This document shows positions 54,405-62,001 of a stretch of DNA of 62,704 nt, in pieces (within the stretch, counting starts at the first letter, position 1; each line of letters begins with the position of its first letter). The notes under the pieces were generated by a model. That model saw nothing but the letters and a program-made list of their open reading frames with translations. It ran no database searches and had not been told where the DNA came from. The stretch covers positions 5,201,208 to 5,263,911 of the forward strand of contig NZ_LT707006.1 of assembly GCF_900155865.1 (NCBI RefSeq), written 5' to 3'. The DNA comes from Bacteroides bouchesdurhonensis. GTDB taxonomy: Bacteria > Bacteroidota > Bacteroidia > Bacteroidales > Bacteroidaceae. A program made the position numbers and the translations under genes.

Positions 54405-54929
54405 TTATAATGACAATACTGATTCTACTTCTACATCATCTCCAAACATTGAGATACCATTCAAATCTTTTAGTTCGACGATGAAGTTTACATATACTTT
54501 TTTCGGCTTTAAGTTTTTCACAAGTGCGCAAGCAGCCTTCATTGTTCCTCCGGTTGCTAATAGGTCGTCGTGCAGAAGTATTATATCGTTTTCGTCGATT
54601 GCGTCTTTGTGAATTTGTATGGTGTCTTTTCCATATTCTTTATCGTAGCTTTCTTCAAGAGTTTCTGCAGGAAGTTTTCCCGGTTTGCGGATTGGAACAA
54701 ATCCTGCATTTAAGCGGGTAGCTAGTATAGGTCCCATAATGAATCCTCTTGATTCTATACCTACTACTTTAGTAATGCCTTTATCCTTATACATGTCAAA
54801 CATGATATTGGATAACTCTTGCAAACACCAAGGGTCTTTAAACAGGGTGGTTACATCATAGAACAAGATTCCCGGAATGGGGAAGTCTGGTATTTCACGA
54901 ATACTTTTGATTAGCGTTTCTTTGCTCAT
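54405..54929 (-). CDS. apt: Adenine phosphoribosyltransferase
   Basis: 174 residues from MSKETLIKSIREIPDFPIPG; a start two codons earlier is possible. PRPP-binding motif ILLHDDLLATGGTMKAAC and VVGIESRGFIMGPILA. Salvages adenine to AMP. Follows mnmG with a parS-like site in the 50-base gap. Confidence 0.95.
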   Translation of the reverse strand: MSKETLIKSIREIPDFPIPGILFYDVTTLFKDPWCLQELSNIMFDMYKDKGITKVVGIESRGFIMGPILATRLNAGFVPIRKPGKLPAETLEESYDKEYGKDTIQIHKDAIDENDIILLHDDLLATGGTMKAACALVKNLKPKKVYVNFIVELKDLNGISMFGDDVEVESVLSL

Positions 54930-54962
54930 AATCATTGTTTTATATCGTTTCTTTAATTCTTT

Positions 54963-54978
54963 TGTTTCACGTGAAACG
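54963..54978. promoter_or_regulatory. parS-like centromere site
   Basis: TGTTTCACGTGAAACG matches the bacterial parS consensus TGTTTCACGTGAAACA at 15 of 16 positions. ParB binds parS to organise and segregate chromosomes. It lies eight bases behind the mnmG (gidA) stop. No parA or parB gene is in the window. Confidence 0.8.
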
Positions 54979-54985
54979 TTGCCGC

Positions 54986-56872
54986 TTATCGTCCTGAAAG
55001 CACCAGCAATACGTTGATGTCGCTTGGTGATACTCCTGGGATTCTGCTTGCTTGGGCAATCGTTTCCGGATCTATTTTAACTAGCTTTTGACGAGCTTCT
55101 GTGGATAGAGATTGGATAGAAGCGTAGTCAAATTTGCCTTTGATTTTTATACTTTCTAAGCGAGCAAGCTTTTCTGCAATCATACGTTCTCTATCAATGT
55201 AACCTTGATATTTTATTAATATCTCAGCAGCTTCAAGGATTTCTTCTTTGCGGTCTGATTCCATTGCTGTTACCCTATCCAATTCTTTTTGGAATACAGG
55301 AACATATTGTGCTATGTTTTCTATTGTCACTTGCGGACGGTTTAGAATTTCTATCAACTTGCATCCTTGGCGTAGGGGAGTGGTACCTATCTTTTCGAGT
55401 CCATCATTAATTAATGCCGGTTTCATCGAATAACTATGCGTGAAGGCTATGATTTGATCTATAGCTTCTTTTTTACTTTTGAGCAGCTGGTAACGGTCCT
55501 CTTTGACTAATCCTAGTTTATATGCCCGTTCGGTCAGTCTCATATCCGCATCGTCCATGCGAAGAAGGATTCGATATTCTGCTCGCGAGGTAAACATACG
55601 GTAAGGCTCGTCTACACCTTTGGTTACAAGATCATCGATCAATACGCCAATATAAGCTTCGTCACGTGCAAGCGTGAAAGGTTCTCCACCATTGCAATTG
55701 ATGTGGGCATTGATACCGGCAATTATTCCTTGTCCGCCTGCTTCTTCATAACCGGTAGTTCCGTTCACTTGTCCGGCGAAGAATAGATTTTTAATAATCT
55801 TCGATTCCAACGAATGTTTGAGTTGGGTAGGATCGAAGTAATCGTATTCGATGGCATATCCCGGTCGGTAGATTACTAGATCTTTGAAAGCCGGAATCTT
55901 TTTTAGTGCGGCGATTTGTATATCCATTGGAAGGGAAGAGGAGAAACCGTTGAGATATAACTCTTGTGTTGTTTCTCCTTCCGGTTCCAGAAACAATTGG
56001 TGCTGGTTTTTATCCGGAAAAGTAACGATCTTCGTTTCTATACTCGGGCAATAGCGTGGTCCGATACTTTGTATTTGTCCGTTGAATAGAGGAGAATCCG
56101 GCAATCCTTCACGAAGAATGTGGTGTACCTCTTCATTGGTATAACACGTCCAGCATTGTAGTTGTTTTAAATGTCTGACACTGGTATTCATGAATGAAAA
56201 CTTGTGGAAGTCAGCTTCCCCTTCCTGTATTTCCATTTGATCCAAATGAACGCTACGAGCATCAATACGTACCGGTGTACCGGTTTTCATTCTACCATAA
56301 TTGATACCATGACGAACGATGGATTCGGTGAGTTGGTAAGAAGCCGGTTCGGCCATTCTTCCACCCGGAAGTTTGTGACGACCGATGTGCATAAGGCCGT
56401 TAAGGAAAGTTCCTGCCGTAAGTACTATACATTTGGCTTTGAAAGTAACGCCCCAGACTGTAACTAATCCGGTAACTTCTCCGTTTTCTACGAGAAGCTC
56501 GCATACTGTATCTTGCCAAATATGAAGGTTGGGAGTGTTTTCAAGTTTCTCACGCCAGGACCAAATGAATTTGGCTCGGTCGCATTGAGCACGCGGGCTC
56601 CACATGGCAGGTCCTTTTGAACGGTTCAAGATTCTGAACTGAATGGCGGTTTCGTCAGTTACTATCCCCATCTGTCCGCCGAGTGCATCTATTTCGCGTA
56701 CTATTTGTCCCTTGGCGATTCCTCCTACGGCCGGGTTGCAACTCATCTGCCCAATCTTGTTCATGTCCATTGTGATGAGACAAGTTTTGGAACCAAGATT
56801 TGCAGCGGCAGCTGCTGCTTCGCAACCGGCATGTCCGGCACCAATTACAATAACGTCGTACTTAAAATCCAT
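54986..56872 (-). CDS. mnmG: tRNA uridine 5-carboxymethylaminomethyl modification enzyme
   Basis: 628 residues. FAD-binding start VIVIGAGHAGCEAAAAAANL, plus PAVGGIAKGQIVREIDALGG and FFAGQVNGTTGYEEAGGQG. Works with MnmE at tRNA wobble uridine; the MnmD-like product at 36398 acts downstream in that pathway. A TAACTTTG box lies about 27 bases upstream. In many bacteria this gene (gidA) sits close to the origin. Confidence 0.97.
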   Translation of the reverse strand: MDFKYDVIVIGAGHAGCEAAAAAANLGSKTCLITMDMNKIGQMSCNPAVGGIAKGQIVREIDALGGQMGIVTDETAIQFRILNRSKGPAMWSPRAQCDRAKFIWSWREKLENTPNLHIWQDTVCELLVENGEVTGLVTVWGVTFKAKCIVLTAGTFLNGLMHIGRHKLPGGRMAEPASYQLTESIVRHGINYGRMKTGTPVRIDARSVHLDQMEIQEGEADFHKFSFMNTSVRHLKQLQCWTCYTNEEVHHILREGLPDSPLFNGQIQSIGPRYCPSIETKIVTFPDKNQHQLFLEPEGETTQELYLNGFSSSLPMDIQIAALKKIPAFKDLVIYRPGYAIEYDYFDPTQLKHSLESKIIKNLFFAGQVNGTTGYEEAGGQGIIAGINAHINCNGGEPFTLARDEAYIGVLIDDLVTKGVDEPYRMFTSRAEYRILLRMDDADMRLTERAYKLGLVKEDRYQLLKSKKEAIDQIIAFTHSYSMKPALINDGLEKIGTTPLRQGCKLIEILNRPQVTIENIAQYVPVFQKELDRVTAMESDRKEEILEAAEILIKYQGYIDRERMIAEKLARLESIKIKGKFDYASIQSLSTEARQKLVKIDPETIAQASRIPGVSPSDINVLLVLSGR

Positions 56873-56898
56873 TCTGTCTTATTTATTATCTAACGCTG

Positions 56899-56906
56899 CA
56901 AAGTTA
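56899..56906 (-). promoter_or_regulatory. -7 box of mnmG
   Basis: Minus strand TAACTTTG. Confidence 0.6.
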
Positions 56907-57296
56907 CGGAAAAGTTACGAGAGTTGTATCCGCTGCCCGTTTTTGCTTCCAAAAATTGCGGTCAGGTGTCGGAGCGGATAAAAAATCTCTTTAATTTTAG
57001 ATTAGAAATATGCAGAATGTCGTTTCCTTTGAGGTGATTTGTGGATGATATTCACTTTCTAATCGGCAATATTTTGAATTTATGATTTTAAATCGTTGTT
57101 ATTTCTGTCTTTTTGTTACTTCGAACAGGAATGGATTTTAAGAGTAAATAGAAAATTAGTGGAACCTATTTTTAGAAAAGAGAGCTAAGAGCCATTTTAC
57201 ACTTAATTGTCTCCTTTTTCTCTTGATATAAGTCAATAAAATGAGCAATTAACTGTTTTTTAGAATAGGAACTATTGCATTTTTCCAAATCCGGCG

Positions 57297-57570
57297 TAAC
57301 TTTGCAGCGTAGTTGTGAAACTACTCAATAGTTTAGTTTCAGTTTAAAGAATTTTTAGGTATTAGAAAAGGTGAAAAAGGTATTAAGTATTAGTTTATAA
57401 AATTAAGGATTAGATTTAAGATTAGTTTTTAGGTAGCAAGTTAGTTTTTATTAGGTATTTTGAGTAAAAGAGTAGTTTTTCAGGTAACAAGTAAAATGAA
57501 GATGCAGAAAAAAGAATCCCATTTATGGGGGATTCTTTAAAGGTGGGGCGGAATTATTCGCTCTTTTTTT
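57297..57570 (+). ncRNA. Candidate non-coding transcript between mnmG and ybeY
   Basis: TAACTTTG (57297-57304) would start a transcript near 57311. It opens with a GTAGTT-GTGA-AACTAC hairpin (GNRA-type loop), continues with imperfect TTAGTTTTTAGGTA repeats, then a strong hairpin (AAAGAATCCC with GGGATTCTTT, 57511-57538) and a second small hairpin (GCG-AA-TTA-TT-CGC) followed by seven T at 57563-57569. No ORF of note. Confidence 0.45.
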
Positions 57571-57687
57571 GTTTTTAGTCCCTTCTTATTCGCTAATGTT
57601 TTCTTTAAAGCGTTTATCGGTTGTCTTTGGTTTGGAATTACAACATTTACTTTTTTAGGTGATCACTCTTGTATCCATTAATTTTAT

Positions 57688-57696
57688 TTATCCACA
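57688..57696 (+). other. Consensus DnaA box
   Basis: TTATCCACA, perfect match to the classical DnaA box. A weaker relative on the other strand (TCATCCACA) is near 57040. A single box does not make an origin. Confidence 0.4.
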
Positions 57697-57771
57697 GCCG
57701 CAATCTATTATCGAATTGGGATACTCTATGAATTATTTTATTCCATTTTATATATTAATTAAAAAAGAAGA

Positions 57772-57939
57772 ATGAAGTTGTTTTTACGAATGGTTTGGTG
57801 TTTATTTGTGATGGAGTTGTACTATTCAAATCTTTCCATAAATAAGTACGATGATGGAATTGTATTTTATAATGATAATCTCTTAAACGCAAAGAATGAT
57901 GATAAAGAATTGAGTATGAGTGTTATTTGTTCTGATTGA
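57772..57939 (+). CDS. Possible 55-residue small protein
   Basis: ATG after AAAAAAGAAGA opens a frame beginning MKLFLRMVWCLFVMELYY with a basic, then hydrophobic start like a short signal, then polar residues rich in Asn and Asp. Not recognised. It stops before the 23-bp hairpin at 57973. Coding status is uncertain. Confidence 0.3.
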   Translation: MKLFLRMVWCLFVMELYYSNLSINKYDDGIVFYNDNLLNAKNDDKELSMSVICSD

Positions 57940-57972
57940 GTCGTATTTGGACCATTTTTAGTATGCTTTATA

Positions 57973-58029
57973 AATAATAAGTCCCCTTGTTTCATATCTA
58001 TTTTGAATGAAACAAGGGGACTTATTATT
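57973..58029. terminator. Bidirectional terminator with 23-bp perfect stem
   Basis: AATAATAAGTCCCCTTG (57973 onward, to 57995) and its exact inverse at 58007-58029 around an 11-base loop. It ends the leftward spmAB-ybeY transcript and can act on either strand. Confidence 0.85.
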
Positions 58030-58058
58030 GTAAGATAAAGACTATAAACGATGTTACA

Positions 58059-58496
58059 TTATTTTTTATTCTGAAATCTCTCTTGTAACATTGTCAATGC
58101 TTTATCTTCCGCAGCTTCCATGATCTCCCGTTCACCGGGACCTTTGTCGTTGATTCCGCAAAGGTGAAGAATACCATGGATAATTACCCGATGCAATTCG
58201 TTATCATAAGATGTCCCGAATTGTTCAGCATTCGTTCGTATAGTATCCAGACTGATGAATAAATCGCCGGACAGACGATCTCCTTCGCAATAGTCAAAAG
58301 TAATAATATCTGTGAAATAATCGTGTTGCAGATATTGACGGTTTACTTCCAGTATTTTTTCATCCGAACAAAAGATATAGGCGATTTCACCCAGTCTTTT
58401 TCCATAAGAAGCAGCTACGTTTTTAATCCATTCCGTTGTTTCCCGCTTCTTGAGATCCGGCATTTTAATGCCTTCCGATTGATAAGTTACAGCCAT
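58059..58496 (-). CDS. ybeY: Endoribonuclease YbeY
   Basis: 145 residues. The zinc site reads HGILHLCGINDK: two of the three His of the usual HGxLHLxGxDH are present, while the third position is Lys, as seems usual for Bacteroidetes members. Matures 16S rRNA 3' ends and helps ribosome quality control. Follows the SpmA/B-like gene by 12 bases. Confidence 0.88.
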   Translation of the reverse strand: MAVTYQSEGIKMPDLKKRETTEWIKNVAASYGKRLGEIAYIFCSDEKILEVNRQYLQHDYFTDIITFDYCEGDRLSGDLFISLDTIRTNAEQFGTSYDNELHRVIIHGILHLCGINDKGPGEREIMEAAEDKALTMLQERFQNKK

Positions 58497-58508
58497 AATA
58501 AAACTGAT

Positions 58509-59741
58509 TTAAAAGAAAAATAAATAACTGATTAAGATTGCGGCAATAATTCCTGAGAAGTCTGCAATTAGGCCGCAGGTAACTGCATTCCGGGTTTTGG
58601 TAATTCCTACGCTACCGAAGTAGACTGCGAGGATATAAAATGTAGTATCTGAAGCACCACGTACTACACAACTCATTCGACCGACAAATGAATCGGGTCC
58701 CAGCTCTTTCATCGTATCTATCATTAGACCGTTAGCACCACTGCCACTAAGTGATTTCATCAATGCAGTTGGGAGGGCACCTACAAAACTGGTGTCGATT
58801 CCAAATAAGCCAACAAAAGACCCGATGGCTCCTACTAGGTAATCCATAGCTCCTGAAGTGCGGAATACGGCAATACCGACAAGAAAAGCAACTAGATAAG
58901 GAATGATGCGTACTGCTGTTGTGAACCCTTCTTTAGCACCTTCTACAAACGAGTCGTATACATTGATTCTCTTACGGACTCCTGTCAGAATAAACAAAAT
59001 GATGACTCCGAACAAGATGATATTGGCAATTAATGTAGAATAAGTTCCCATTTCTTCGCGGGAAATATTCAAAAACAAATAAATCAAACCTGAAAAGAAC
59101 AGGCAGACAATACCCATTAATATTAGAATCGGTTTATTGATCAGGTTTATCTTTTGAGCAATGCTCACCGCAATGACTCCTACCAAAGTAGAAATGAATG
59201 TACTCAACAAAATAGGAATAAATACATCTGTCGGTTGTGCAGCACCCATCTGTGCACGATAGACCATGATACTGATTGGAATAATGATGAGGCCGGAAGT
59301 GTTGATAACCAGAAACATAATCATCGGATTGGAAGCCGTATCTTTCTTTGGATTCAATTCTTGCAATTCTTTCATGGCTTTCAACCCCATTGGGGTAGCT
59401 GCATTATCCAATCCCAGCATATTAGCAGACATATTCATAAAGATGGAACCTAATACCGGATGTCCTTTAGGAATATCTGGGAACAACCGGCAAAGCACCG
59501 GACTGAGAAAACGTGCCAATGAACTTATTAATCCGCTATTCTCTCCAATTTTCATAATTCCCAGCCAAAGAGCCAATACTCCGGTTAGCCCTAAAGAGAT
59601 TTCGAAAGCTGTTTTCGAAGAGTCGAACGTAGAATTCATAATAGCAGTAAATATCTCCGTATCTCCCAGCAACAGCACTTTTGCAAGGGCTATCACGAAG
59701 GCTATGAGGAAGAAAGCTATCCAGATATAATTCAGAACCAT
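58509..59741 (-). CDS. SpmA/SpmB-like fused nucleoside-recognition membrane protein
   Basis: 410 residues from the ATG at 59741. An ATG 10 codons upstream lies before the predicted transcription start (-7 box 59769-59776), so I did not use it. Two nucleoside-recognition (Gate) domains are fused: the first around IMNSTFDSSKTAFEISLGLT and DNAATPMGLKAMKEL, the second around FTTAVRIIPYLVAFLVGIAV and LMKSLSGSGANGLMIDTM. Family named after spore-maturation proteins; here in a non-spore-former, so transport or membrane role unknown. Confidence 0.85.
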   Translation of the reverse strand: MVLNYIWIAFFLIAFVIALAKVLLLGDTEIFTAIMNSTFDSSKTAFEISLGLTGVLALWLGIMKIGENSGLISSLARFLSPVLCRLFPDIPKGHPVLGSIFMNMSANMLGLDNAATPMGLKAMKELQELNPKKDTASNPMIMFLVINTSGLIIIPISIMVYRAQMGAAQPTDVFIPILLSTFISTLVGVIAVSIAQKINLINKPILILMGIVCLFFSGLIYLFLNISREEMGTYSTLIANIILFGVIILFILTGVRKRINVYDSFVEGAKEGFTTAVRIIPYLVAFLVGIAVFRTSGAMDYLVGAIGSFVGLFGIDTSFVGALPTALMKSLSGSGANGLMIDTMKELGPDSFVGRMSCVVRGASDTTFYILAVYFGSVGITKTRNAVTCGLIADFSGIIAAILISYLFFF

Positions 59742-59768
59742 AGTTTTGATAGATGTATGATGTGGATG

Positions 59769-59776
59769 CAAAAGTA
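59769..59776 (-). promoter_or_regulatory. -7 box of the spmAB-ybeY transcript
   Basis: Minus strand TACTTTTG; start of transcription near 59762, supporting the ATG at 59741. Confidence 0.6.
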
Positions 59777-60024
59777 AGTATAACGTTTCAAATAAACTAG
59801 CAGTGAAGGAAAGTATTCTTTAACAAAAGAGATCACAATCTCTTTGTAGATCTTCCACCGGGAGCTTGATTATATGTGCAAACAAGGATTTATAAAACTA
59901 TTCTTTTATGAAATAACGCTTATAAACCGATATTTTTCAGTAAGTTTGTACTGCATAAATTCCTTTTAATCGGAAGGAAACTTGTTCTTTCAAGAGCTAA
60001 AATGTGTTTTTGTAGGAAAGAAGC

Positions 60025-60226
60025 TATAGCCGCAAGTTCTGATTATGAAACCGAAGCCTTTGATTATATAATCAAAAGCTTCAGTTATATAACCGGAGCT
60101 TGCGGTTATAGTTTTGTATAAAGGAAAAGAAAGTTATCACTTAATAGAGAACAAGTTATCTATTAGTAGGGAGCAAGTTTTCTATTAATGGGCAACAGAC
60201 TATCCATTAATGAAATAGAGACAGGA
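60025..60226. repeat. 22-bp-period arrays E (two blocks)
   Basis: Block 1 (60025-60112) has four units of 21-22 bp carrying GATTAT or GTTAT, with two long palindromes, one centred on GATTATATAATC and one on GTTATATAAC. Block 2 (60139-60226) has four exact 22-bp units starting at 60139, 60161, 60183 and 60205, related to TATTAATG...CAAGTTATC, with an ATTAAT-type core at most unit starts. Array within a 1.3-kb gene-free stretch (59772-61048). Confidence 0.7.
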
Positions 60227-60554
60227 ACTAAATTCATGGTATCTTAGCCTTAATCTGTTTCCATGTATTTCTTCAAAGTTCTCTTCTGCCCTATTCGCCC
60301 GTGTTCTTTCCGCGGCCCTTTCCGTTTTTCCTGAGTGAGAATAATGGTGAGGTAAAACGTCTGTTCACTCTCCAAAAAACAAGCAATGCAAAGATAGCAA
60401 GGCTATGATTTGCCCAAAAAACGAATGGAATGGCTACAAGATGCCCTAATCCCCCTATTCTTATAATAGCATCTTAAATACATGATAGCCGGTGTATTAT
60501 GCCACTAAACAGTAAAATGAAAGTGACAATAGAAATGCTGCAAATGTCTGTTGT

Positions 60555-60582
60555 CACTCTATTGTCACCACTCTATTGTCAC
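60555..60582. repeat. 14-bp tandem direct repeat
   Basis: CACTCTATTGTCAC occurs twice in direct contact, with a partial copy before it and the inverse GTGACAATAG at about 60530. In 60227-60900 I see no supported gene; only this repeat and scattered AT-rich sequence. Confidence 0.6.
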
Positions 60583-60896
60583 CAATTTGCCGTTGATTAT
60601 CAGAGATATAACACTTAAAAGTGACAAATGACAATAAAACAACCGTTTTATAATGCTTAGTAGTCGTAGTTAATTGTTGCTTCATAGTAAGCCGCCCCTT
60701 CTCAGTCATTCAATATCTTGTCCGGGCTTTAATATCTTATTCTCATGCTTCGGATGATTTGCTATTGTTAGCCTTTTGGTTAGCAAATATCTTGCTATAA
60801 CTACAAATTCTTTAGATTTGTTGGCGTGCAATGCTTACATGTAGCATTGTCTAGCTAATGGTTATTAGTTAAATAGTATAAAATGCTAATATTATA

Positions 60897-60927
60897 TTTG
60901 GTATTCACAATATAGTTAGTATATTTG
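60897..60927 (+). promoter_or_regulatory. Strong promoter of the RHS locus
   Basis: TTTG (60897-60900), 19-base spacer, then TATATTTG (60920-60927). Good match to the Bacteroides consensus. It faces the short ORFs and RHS gene. Confidence 0.7.
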
Positions 60928-61048
60928 CATTGTGATAACGTGTGTGGTTAGCAATAAAAATAAATATGTTTGTTGCCTACAAATCAGCATACGACTTTTA
61001 CACGCTAACATACTAACTATTTTAATCATTTAGAAAGGAGGAATAAAT

Positions 61049-61207
61049 ATGCAACATAGTACACTGACGTCTTACGGTTGTTTGGCAGCACCAAGACTAA
61101 ATCTTGTTAAAATCCCTGCTCCAATCGAATTTTTTTCGAGTACATTAGTAACTAATAATATAAGGATTCGACTTTCTTGTGACTTACATCGAATAGTCAC
61201 AACTTAG
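61049..61207 (+). CDS. Small ORF with a strong Shine-Dalgarno, hypothetical
   Basis: 52 residues (MQHSTLTSYGCLAAPRLNLV and on), preceded by AAAGGAGG at 61034-61041, unusual for Bacteroides. No recognised domain. First ORF of the RHS transcript; it could be a leader. Confidence 0.35.
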   Translation: MQHSTLTSYGCLAAPRLNLVKIPAPIEFFSSTLVTNNIRIRLSCDLHRIVTT

Positions 61208-61282
61208 GTGCAACATAATACGATAAAGGCTAAAAATTAAAATAGTTTTGTGCAACAGAAACCAACCAATAAATATCATATC

Positions 61283-61495
61283 ATGAATAAATTAAATATT
61301 AACAGTACAATAAACCGTTCCTTTTTCATTAATGGAACGAGACAATTACAACTAATCGGCAAAAAGCTGCCTGAAGCACTGCCCGTTCAAACGTATTCGC
61401 GTACTGTCGCAAATACCTTGCCCAATAATGTCCCCCCGAACCGGCGGAAGCTTTCCCGGGGGCTGTGCCGCCCTCCCCCGTTCCCGTCCCTGTAA
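61283..61495 (+). CDS. Hypothetical short ORF
   Basis: 70 residues from the ATG at 61283 (MNKLNINSTINRSFFINGTR). The second half becomes Pro- and Arg-rich (VPPNRRKLSRG, RPPPFPSL) and GC-rich, perhaps reading into a formerly different sequence. Not recognised and may not be real. Confidence 0.25.
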   Translation: MNKLNINSTINRSFFINGTRQLQLIGKKLPEALPVQTYSRTVANTLPNNVPPNRRKLSRGLCRPPPFPSL

Positions 61496-61741
61496 GATTT
61501 ATTCGCCGGCACAAAGTGTAAGAATGACTTGATTGGACGGCCGGAGACTGTAGAACTTTCTCGGCCGTATAACTACCTGTAAATAATAACATTACCTATT
61601 TATCATGACGGATGCCTCCGCCATGACGGGGAATTACACACTCAATTTGTAACATAAAAGAACATCCTACACTCTTGGAGACTACTATTGAACGTAAATT
61701 AAAACAACTATTAAAAACCACCGGAAAGGAGGTGTACGACC

Positions 61742-61843
61742 ATGGCAATGAAAAAATCCGTATGGGATATCGTCCTGAAAGCGATTATCGCAGTGGCTTC
61801 GGCAGTGCTCGGAGCGTTAGGTGCCAATGCCATGAACCTGTAA
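61742..61843 (+). CDS. Smalltalk protein
   Basis: 33 residues, MAMKKSVWDIVLKAIIAVAS followed by AVLGALGANAMNL. Matches the smalltalk family of tiny Bacteroidetes membrane-tethered peptides, usually encoded between an HU-like protein and an N-acetylmuramoyl-alanine amidase. It has a full AAAGGAGG at 61725-61732. Here the amidase is replaced by an RHS gene 158 bases on. The frame at 61675-61869 overlapping it is probably a shadow. Confidence 0.75.
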   Translation: MAMKKSVWDIVLKAIIAVASAVLGALGANAMNL

Positions 61844-62001
61844 GATCCTTCAACAGGCCAAGTCATTGAGTTCTGCGAACAGATTCAAGGCACCAACACC
61901 GGTACCATCCCCCTGTGGATACAGGCCCTGTTCCATCAGGGGGACCGTTTACCGATATTCATTAAACAACCCATTATTCAATTTATAAAAACCAACATCT
62001 T

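Noticed and set aside
60025..60226. CRISPR array
   Set aside because: Units are 21-22 bp, contiguous and without unique spacers; no cas genes are present.
60270..60405. Minus-strand frame ending KRTLKKYMETD
   Set aside because: About 40 basic residues following a TATCTTTG box, but there is no ATG and no recognised family; not enough for a gene call.
61675..61869. 64-residue frame around the smalltalk ORF
   Set aside because: It would start at TTG and overlaps the smalltalk gene in another frame; the smalltalk reading has the AGGAGG site and a known family.
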